Assembly (NCBI GenBank): GCA_030148625.1
Contig: JASBTC010000285.1
Span: 1-10,961 of the forward strand
Length of the DNA stretch: 10,961 nt
DNA from: Sphingobium sp.
GTDB lineage: Bacteria > Pseudomonadota > Alphaproteobacteria > Sphingomonadales > Sphingomonadaceae
Direction of reading: 5' to 3'
The notes below the pieces were generated by a model. The model did not search any database. It had not been told where the DNA came from and saw only the letters and a program-made list of their open reading frames with translations. A program made the position numbers and the translations under genes. Below are positions 6,075 through 10,961 of this stretch, in pieces; the first letter of the stretch is position 1; each line of letters opens with the position of its first letter.

Positions 6075-7084
6075 CCGCCAGTGACGCTCATATGGCGTTC
6101 GACGGCGGGTGTTTCGCCGCGGGTTTCGATCTTGAAGTCGTGGCGCGCGGGCTTGAGGCGCAGCGCGGTGTCGATCGCGGCGTCGACCGCATCCATTCCG
6201 CCCTCGGCAAGCGCCTGTTTCAGGTCGACACGGTCGTCATGGCCCAGGCACATATAGAGCTTGCCCGACGCGGTCAGGCGAACCCGGTTGCAGCCGTCGC
6301 AGAAATTGCGCGTCAGCGGAGAGATCAGTCCGATGCGGACGCCGAGTTCCTCCACCATGCTGTAGCGCGCGGGACCGCCCGTGGTCAGGTCGAGCGGGCG
6401 CAGCGTGAAGCGCTCGGTCAGCCGGGCATGGACCTCGGTCAGCGGCAGGAAACGATCGGTGCGATCCTCGTCGACCTGGCCGAGCGGCATCGTCTCGATC
6501 AGCGTCAGGCCGAAACCCTCATCGCCGCACCAGCGCAGCATCGGCTCGATCTCGTCCTCGTTCATCCCCTTGAGCGCGACCATGTTGATCTTGATCGCAA
6601 GCCCAGCCGCCTTGGCGGCCGCCACGCCGCGCAACACGCGGTCGAGATCGCCCCAGCGGGTGATATGGCGGAAACGGTCGGGATCGAGGCTGTCGAGGCT
6701 GACATTGATCCGCCTGACCCCCGCGTCGAACAGCGGCCCCGCCATATCGTCCAGCCGATTGCCATTGGTGGTCAGCGTCAGTTCGTCGAGCCCGGCGCCG
6801 ATATGACGGCCGATATGGCGTGCCACCCGGTCGAGTCCGCGGCGAACCAGCGGCTCGCCGCCCGTCAGCCGGATCTTGCGGACGCCACGCGCGACGAAAC
6901 GATCGGCGATCGCCTCCATCTCCTCCAGGCTCAGGATCTTGGATCGCGGCAGGAAGGTCATCGCCTCCGACATGCAGTAACGGCAGCGCAGATCGCAGCG
7001 GTCGGTGACCGACAGGCGCAGATAGGTGATCCGGCGGCCGAGGCCGTCGGTCAGGGATGTCGGCGAGGGTGCTGCCGTCTGCAT
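6071..7084 (-). CDS. moaA: GTP 3',8-cyclase MoaA (molybdenum cofactor biosynthesis)
   Basis: The product has 337 residues, typical length. It is a radical SAM enzyme that converts GTP to 3',8-cyclo-7,8-dihydro-GTP, the first step of molybdopterin synthesis, acting with MoaC. The N-terminal cluster motif is C30-x3-C34-x2-C37 in TDRCDLRCRYCM. LTGGEPL and the SLDSLDP strand follow the radical SAM barrel. The second, C-terminal 4Fe-4S cluster that binds GTP is C262-x2-C265-x13-C279 in NFCDGCNRVRLTASGKLYMC. The protein ends SVTGG; the terminal Gly-Gly is a conserved and functionally needed MoaA feature. The start at 7084 has AGGGG only 1 nt upstream, which is tight, but no better start exists. No other moa genes are in the window. 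It is the first gene of a two-gene unit with nadK and is divergent from the GGDEF/EAL gene. Confidence 0.98.
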   Translation of the reverse strand: MQTAAPSPTSLTDGLGRRITYLRLSVTDRCDLRCRYCMSEAMTFLPRSKILSLEEMEAIADRFVARGVRKIRLTGGEPLVRRGLDRVARHIGRHIGAGLDELTLTTNGNRLDDMAGPLFDAGVRRINVSLDSLDPDRFRHITRWGDLDRVLRGVAAAKAAGLAIKINMVALKGMNEDEIEPMLRWCGDEGFGLTLIETMPLGQVDEDRTDRFLPLTEVHARLTERFTLRPLDLTTGGPARYSMVEELGVRIGLISPLTRNFCDGCNRVRLTASGKLYMCLGHDDRVDLKQALAEGGMDAVDAAIDTALRLKPARHDFKIETRGETPAVERHMSVTGG

Positions 7085-7137
7085 ACCCCTAGCTAGGCGC
7101 TGTACCCATTTCCGGCAAGATAAAGGCGATTGCGCGG
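7085..7137. promoter_or_regulatory. Short divergent promoter region between moaA and the GGDEF/EAL gene
   Basis: Only 53 bp separate the two starts. The stretch includes a perfect 10-bp palindrome CCTAGCTAGG (7088-7097) right at the moaA start, which overlaps its presumed ribosome site. On the minus strand TTGCCG followed 17 nt later by TAGCTA is a weak promoter candidate for moaA. It would leave a nearly absent leader, so there is no room for a molybdenum-cofactor riboswitch. If the EAL gene really begins at GTG 7180, the gap grows to 95 bp and takes in an AT-rich TTAATCA (7151-7157). Confidence 0.35.
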
Positions 7138-9219
7138 ATGAAGGGCATTGTTAATCATTGGCGCCGAGGGGATGGCTGCGTGACGACTGAAATACCGGAT
7201 CTGCCCCAACCTCTCCAGCCGGCGCCGCTGTTCCTGCTGTCGTTCCGCCATCGCGACGCGCTTGCCGCATCGGCGGAAAAGGTGGGCTGGCGTGCGATCG
7301 CGGCGCGGCGACCCGATGGAATCGAGCGACGGTTCATCGCAAGCGGCGCGGTGGTCGCCGTGGTCGACACGCGCGGTGCGCTGGAGGAAGGGCTCGCCGC
7401 GACGCGCACGCTTGCCGATCCGGTCGAAGCGAATGCCGGTGCATTGCTCGTGATTCTCGCGCGCAGCGATGTCGGCGCGCTCGATGCGCTGTTTGGCGCA
7501 GGCGCGACTCATTATCTCACCAGTCCGTTTGGCGAGGCGGAATTCGCGCAGGCGTTGCGTTTCGCCGAGCGCCACAGCGATCGACTGTCGGGCGGCTGGC
7601 ATGCCAGGGATCGGGTGCTCACCGAAAGCGATGGCGGGCTGGGCTGGCGCTACACGCCGGACACGGGGCTGACGCTGGGCGAGCCGTTCCGGGACAGACT
7701 CGGCGTGGTGGCATTGCGGATCGATGGGCTGGTATCGCTCTATCGCCTGCTCGACGCGGACGGGCGGGCGGCCGCCCGGATCGCCATCGGCCGGCTGAGG
7801 GCGGGGGCGCGGACGACGGCGTTCGCGCACCGGCTGCCGTCGGGCGAGCATATCGCGCATCACCTCCATATCGATGCGGACGGCGCGATCGCCGGCAGCA
7901 TCGAACCGCTCGACGAGGTGGAGGAACCCGAAACGCGCGGGCGCCGCGATGCGCTCACCGGTCTGCGCGACGGCATTGCCGCGCGTCGCTGGCTCGAGAC
8001 GCGATTGAAGGTGGGAACGCCGGTGACGTTGCTGCTGCTGTCGGTCAGCCGATTCGACATGATCAACGCGGCGTTCGGTCGCGAGACCGGCGACGGGCTG
8101 ATGCGATCGGCGGCCAGGCAGATTGAACGCTTCGCCGTCGAAGCCGGTGGACGCTCCGTCCTGGTCGCGCGCGTCGCGGGTGCCGAATTCGCGATCGGGC
8201 TGGAGGAAGGCGAGCCGGCCGAACGCGCTCGATTGCTCGCCGATCAGCTGTCGCGCGTCTTGACCCGTCCGTTCGTGGCGGGCGAGCATATGGTTCCGCT
8301 CGGATGCCGGATCGGGCTGGCGACGGCGGATGGCGCGGGTGACGACGCCACCGGCCTGTTGCGGCGCGCCAGTGCCGCGCTGGCGGAAGCCAAGACGGGG
8401 GAGAGCGGGACGGTGCGGACCATCGGCGGTGCCGAGGCCGTGGCGGTTGCGCTCGGCAGCCGGCTGGAGATCGACCTGCGCCGCGCGCTCGACCAGAATG
8501 AAATCGAGATCGTGTTCCAGCCCCAGATCTCGGTCACGACCGGCCGGATCGACGGCGTCGAGGCACTGGCGCGCTGGCGGCATCCCGAACTGGGCGAGTT
8601 GGGGGCTTCGACATTGTTCGCGGCGGCGGAGCGGTCCGATTATCTGCTGCCCCTGTCGGAGCATGTTCAGCGCCGCGCCGTCGCGCTGGCCGCGGCCTGG
8701 CCCGAACGGCTCTCCGCGCTCAGGCTGTCGGTGAACGTCACGGCCGCGGACATTGCCGTGACCGATTTTGCCGAGCGTTTCCTGGCGATGGTCGATGAAA
8801 GCGGCTTTCCGCGTGGGCGGTTGACCGTCGAGATCACCGAAAGCGGGCTGATCGAGGATCTGGGGCAGGCGGCGGCCTTGCTCGCGGCGTTGCGCGCGGG
8901 CGGATGCCGCGTCGCGATCGACGATTTCGGCACGGGCTATTCGAGCCTCGCCTATCTCAAGGCGCTGCCGCTCGATTACCTCAAGATCGACAAGAAGCTC
9001 GCCGAGGATATCGAGGGATCGAGCCGCGATCGCGTGGTGGTGCGCGGCGTCATCGAAATGGCGCGGTCACTGGGGCTGAGCGTGGTCGCCGAAGGCGTCG
9101 AGACCGCGACCCAGCTCGCGCTGCTCGCACGCGAGGGCTGCAACTATTATCAGGGTTTCCTCTGCTCCGAGCCGGTGGACGGCGCACGGCTGGTTGAACT
9201 CGTCGACCGGATGGGCTGA
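7138..9219 (+). CDS. c-di-GMP phosphodiesterase: receiver-like N-terminus, degenerate GGDEF, EAL domain
   Basis: The product has 693 residues, with no membrane segment or signal peptide, so it is cytoplasmic. Residues about 25-155 look like a receiver fold: D77 lies in VVAVVDTRG, but the usual Lys of the 'KPF' motif is Ser (S129 in LTSPF) and the first-strand acidic pair is missing, so phosphorylation is doubtful. Residues about 160-265 are PAS-like at best. The GGDEF domain starts at D271 (DALTGLRD); its signature is AGAEF (347-351), so cyclase activity is unlikely. The EAL domain (about 440-690) keeps the catalytic set: E475 in EALARW, N533, E565 in EITES, D595-D596 in DDFGTG, K616, E652 in EGVET and Q672 in YYQGF. 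By family it should cleave c-di-GMP to pGpG, with the dead GGDEF perhaps sensing GTP. A GTG at 7180 with GAGGGG 8 nt upstream is an alternative start; the ATG at 7138 has only a weak site. It is convergent with the GAF gene. Confidence 0.93.
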   Translation: MKGIVNHWRRGDGCVTTEIPDLPQPLQPAPLFLLSFRHRDALAASAEKVGWRAIAARRPDGIERRFIASGAVVAVVDTRGALEEGLAATRTLADPVEANAGALLVILARSDVGALDALFGAGATHYLTSPFGEAEFAQALRFAERHSDRLSGGWHARDRVLTESDGGLGWRYTPDTGLTLGEPFRDRLGVVALRIDGLVSLYRLLDADGRAAARIAIGRLRAGARTTAFAHRLPSGEHIAHHLHIDADGAIAGSIEPLDEVEEPETRGRRDALTGLRDGIAARRWLETRLKVGTPVTLLLLSVSRFDMINAAFGRETGDGLMRSAARQIERFAVEAGGRSVLVARVAGAEFAIGLEEGEPAERARLLADQLSRVLTRPFVAGEHMVPLGCRIGLATADGAGDDATGLLRRASAALAEAKTGESGTVRTIGGAEAVAVALGSRLEIDLRRALDQNEIEIVFQPQISVTTGRIDGVEALARWRHPELGELGASTLFAAAERSDYLLPLSEHVQRRAVALAAAWPERLSALRLSVNVTAADIAVTDFAERFLAMVDESGFPRGRLTVEITESGLIEDLGQAAALLAALRAGGCRVAIDDFGTGYSSLAYLKALPLDYLKIDKKLAEDIEGSSRDRVVVRGVIEMARSLGLSVVAEGVETATQLALLAREGCNYYQGFLCSEPVDGARLVELVDRMG

Positions 9220-9777
9220 TCAATAACTCGGAATTGGCGAGCCACCCCAGGGCGTTCTGCGGCCGGTGCAATAGTTGGTCGCATGATCGATATTGTCGAT
9301 ATTGTAGAGCACCGCACCCATCGAACGCGCGAGCGATTCGAACAGCGCGACCGTTTCGTCGTCGATCCTGCCGGTTCTTTGCCAATACAGGCCGACCGAC
9401 GCGACCGGCTCGCCGATGCCGACCGGGAACATCGCCATGCTCCGCACGAAGGTCTGCAGATAGAGATGCTGCGGCACGCGCGAGTCGAGCGTGATGTTCG
9501 AGATCAGGATCGGCTCATGCGCCAGCATCGCCAGGCCCGAGACGCATTGTTCGATCGGAAAATCCTGACCGGTCCAGAGCGGCCCGATCGCGTCCTCGGC
9601 GATATAATGGACGCGCCCGCCGATCCTGCGGACAATGGTGATGCCGTCGGCATTGGCGATGGCGCGCGCCGAATCGCGCACAATATCGACGACATCGGCG
9701 ATGGTATCAGCCCGTTTCAAGGCCTCGATCGTCGCCAGCAATTTGGTCCAGCGTTTCGCCGAAACCGGTCCGTTCAC
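9220..9777 (-). CDS. Stand-alone GAF-domain protein
   Basis: The product has 185 residues from the GTG at 9777 (GGGGG about 9 nt upstream). The frame is open to a TTG at 9837 that overlaps the mfd stop, but that 20-residue extension has poor protein character. A GAF domain fills about residues 20-160: helix WTKLLATIEALKRADTIADV, then ADGITIVRRIGGRVHYIAED, GPLWTGQDFPIEQCVSGLAM, ISNITLDSRVP, FVRSMAMFPVGIGEPVASVG. The helix TVALFESLARSMGAVLYNI closes it. GAF domains bind cyclic nucleotides, haem or other small ligands; this form is often found fused to HWE/HisKA2 histidine kinases, but no kinase follows here. The 25-residue tail (DHATNYCTGRRTPWGGSPIP) is unusual. It lies 56 bp after mfd on the same strand and is tail to tail with the EAL gene. 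A partnership with that gene is a guess from position. Confidence 0.85.
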   Translation of the reverse strand: MNGPVSAKRWTKLLATIEALKRADTIADVVDIVRDSARAIANADGITIVRRIGGRVHYIAEDAIGPLWTGQDFPIEQCVSGLAMLAHEPILISNITLDSRVPQHLYLQTFVRSMAMFPVGIGEPVASVGLYWQRTGRIDDETVALFESLARSMGAVLYNIDNIDHATNYCTGRRTPWGGSPIPSY

Positions 9778-9833
9778 GATCGTTCGCCCCCACGAAACAT
9801 CTCCAAACAAGGTTAAAAAACCGTGCCGGCAAG

Positions 9834-10961
9834 TCAAGCGGCAGCTTTGGCCAATCCCTTCGAAAGTTGAAGTGCGCCATTGAGTCGGGCCTTCGCGTCG
9901 CTCCAGGCACGGGTGATGACCAATTTGTTGTCCGGACGTAGCTTCGCCGTACCCTGAAGGCGCTCGACATAGGCCAGCAGCGCCGGAATATTCGGGAAGC
10001 TGTCATTGTGGAACGTGACAAGCGCGCCCCGTGGCCCGACATCGATCTTGGCGATGCAGGCGCGCTTGGCGTTCAACTTGATCTCGATCACGCGCAGCAG
10101 ATTTTCGGTCGCCTCGGGCAGCTTGCCGAACCGGTCGATCAACTCCGCCGCGAAGGATTCGACGCCCTGGCTGTCGTCGAGTTCGTTGAGGCGGCGATAC
10201 AGGCCCATGCGCAGGTCGAGATCGGGCACATAGGTGTCGGGGATCAGGATCGGTGCATCGACGGTGATCTGCGGCGAGAAGGCTTCGCGCGGCGCTTCGA
10301 GGCCCGCGCCACCGGCTCTCGCCTCGAGAATCGCATCCTCGAGCATCGACTGGTAGAGTTCGAAGCCGACTTCCTTGATATGCCCGGATTGCTCGTCGCC
10401 GAGCAGATTGCCTGCGCCGCGTATGTCGAGGTCGTGGCTTGCCAGCTGGAAACCGGCACCCAGGCTGTCGAGGTCGGACAGCACCTTGAGGCGCTTCTCC
10501 GCGGTTTCGGTCATCAATCGTTCGGGCGCGGTGGTCAGATAGGCATAGGCCCGCGTTTTCGACCGGCCGACCCGTCCGCGCAGCTGATAGAGCTGGGCAA
10601 GCCCGAAGCGATCGCCGCGATTGACGATCAACGTGTTGGCGCTCGGAATATCCAGCCCGCTCTCGATGATGGTGGTCGAGACCAGCACGTCATAGCGCCG
10701 GTCGTAGAAAGCGGACATGCGTTCCTCGACCATGCCCGGCGCCATCTGGCCATGGGCGACGACATAGCTGATCTCGGGAACCTCATCGCGGAGGAAGGCT
10801 TCGATATCGGGCAGGTCAGCAATGCGCGGCGTGACGAAGAAGCTCTGCCCGCCGCGATAATGCTCGCGCAACAAGGCTTCGCGCAGCACGACCGGATCCC
10901 AGGGCATGACATAGGTGCGCACGGCCAGACGGTCGACCGGCGGGGTCTGGATCACCGACAA
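9834..10961 (-). CDS. mfd: Transcription-repair coupling factor Mfd, C-terminal third (partial)
   Basis: The last 375 codons are present; the gene continues beyond the right edge, and the first codon seen (TTG, Leu) is internal. Mfd is a DNA translocase that removes RNA polymerase stalled at lesions and recruits UvrA for nucleotide excision repair. Visible, counted from the edge: SF2 helicase C-terminal lobe with HGQMAPGMVEERM (70-82), motif V TTIIESGLDIP (96-106), motif VI QLYQLRGRVGR (123-133). The TRG translocation motif runs about 148-195, including HDLDIRGAGNLLGDEQSGHI. The remaining 180 residues are the C-terminal regulatory domain (D7), with YVPDLDLRMGLYRRLN. The end AKAAA and a TGA at 9836-9834 are intact. 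A run of six T on the minus strand (9820-9815) follows the stop with only a weak stem, so ending before the GAF gene is uncertain and the two may be cotranscribed. Confidence 0.97.
   Translation of the reverse strand: MSVIQTPPVDRLAVRTYVMPWDPVVLREALLREHYRGGQSFFVTPRIADLPDIEAFLRDEVPEISYVVAHGQMAPGMVEERMSAFYDRRYDVLVSTTIIESGLDIPSANTLIVNRGDRFGLAQLYQLRGRVGRSKTRAYAYLTTAPERLMTETAEKRLKVLSDLDSLGAGFQLASHDLDIRGAGNLLGDEQSGHIKEVGFELYQSMLEDAILEARAGGAGLEAPREAFSPQITVDAPILIPDTYVPDLDLRMGLYRRLNELDDSQGVESFAAELIDRFGKLPEATENLLRVIEIKLNAKRACIAKIDVGPRGALVTFHNDSFPNIPALLAYVERLQGTAKLRPDNKLVITRAWSDAKARLNGALQLSKGLAKAAA

Noticed and set aside
5178..7096. Long plus-strand open frames opposite nadK and moaA (359 and 334 codons)
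   Set aside because: They are antisense to genes with complete family motifs, are rich in Arg/Gln/His as expected of antisense high-GC frames, and show no domain.
7085..7137. Molybdenum-cofactor riboswitch upstream of moaA
   Set aside because: The leader is too short and holds no structured element.
7093..8664. 523-codon minus-strand frame opposite the GGDEF/EAL gene
   Set aside because: Antisense shadow of a well-supported gene, with low-complexity Arg/Gln/Pro composition and no motif.
9811..9822. GGTTAAAAAACC near the mfd stop as an intrinsic terminator
   Set aside because: The stem is only 4 bp and AT-containing, and the GC stem before the T-run is 3 bp; not a credible terminator.
1..10961. 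CRISPR arrays, insertion sequences or defence-gene clusters
   Set aside because: I saw no spaced direct-repeat series, no transposase motifs and no defence-type domains.

Overview
The window looks like a chromosomal segment of an alphaproteobacterium, most likely a sphingomonad (Sphingomonas or a close relative). The reasons are the high G+C coding sequence, the form of the Mfd, MoaA and NadK proteins, two small secreted proteins of a type familiar from that lineage, and a 75-nt tRNA-Asn with an encoded CCA. Family assignments rest on motif reading only. No database search was possible.

Left part (1-1758): the start of a NarL/LuxR-type response regulator runs off the left edge on the minus strand. 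Across a 200-bp gap, two exported proteins of unknown function are read in tandem on the plus strand. The first has a C-terminal half resembling an OB-fold; the second is a short protein with a C-terminal hydrophobic helix.

Middle part (1759-5032): a less tightly coded stretch. It holds about 320 bp with no callable gene and a minus-strand YdeI/OmdA-domain gene whose N-terminal part is unconvincing. These are followed by a large intact exported metal-dependent amidohydrolase. Next to the 3' end of the tRNA is a short reading frame resembling the C-terminal tail of a serine recombinase. Together these suggest an old, decayed insertion beside tRNA-Asn, but this is inference.

Right part (5033-10961): conserved housekeeping and signalling genes. 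On the minus strand are tRNA-Asn, then nadK and moaA. moaA is transcribed first and overlaps nadK by 4 nt (ATGA), so NADP synthesis and molybdenum-cofactor synthesis share a transcript. Divergent from moaA is a 693-residue c-di-GMP signalling protein with a receiver-like N-terminus, a degenerate GGDEF (AGAEF) and an apparently complete EAL phosphodiesterase domain. It meets a stand-alone GAF-domain gene tail to tail with no intervening base; the two stop codons lie inside one TGATCA. Upstream of the GAF gene is the C-terminal third of mfd, which runs off the right edge.

I see no CRISPR array, no intact transposon and no clearly new multi-gene system. The best leads are the tRNA-Asn junction, the degenerate GGDEF/EAL protein with its GAF neighbour, and the extra N-terminal domain of the amidohydrolase.
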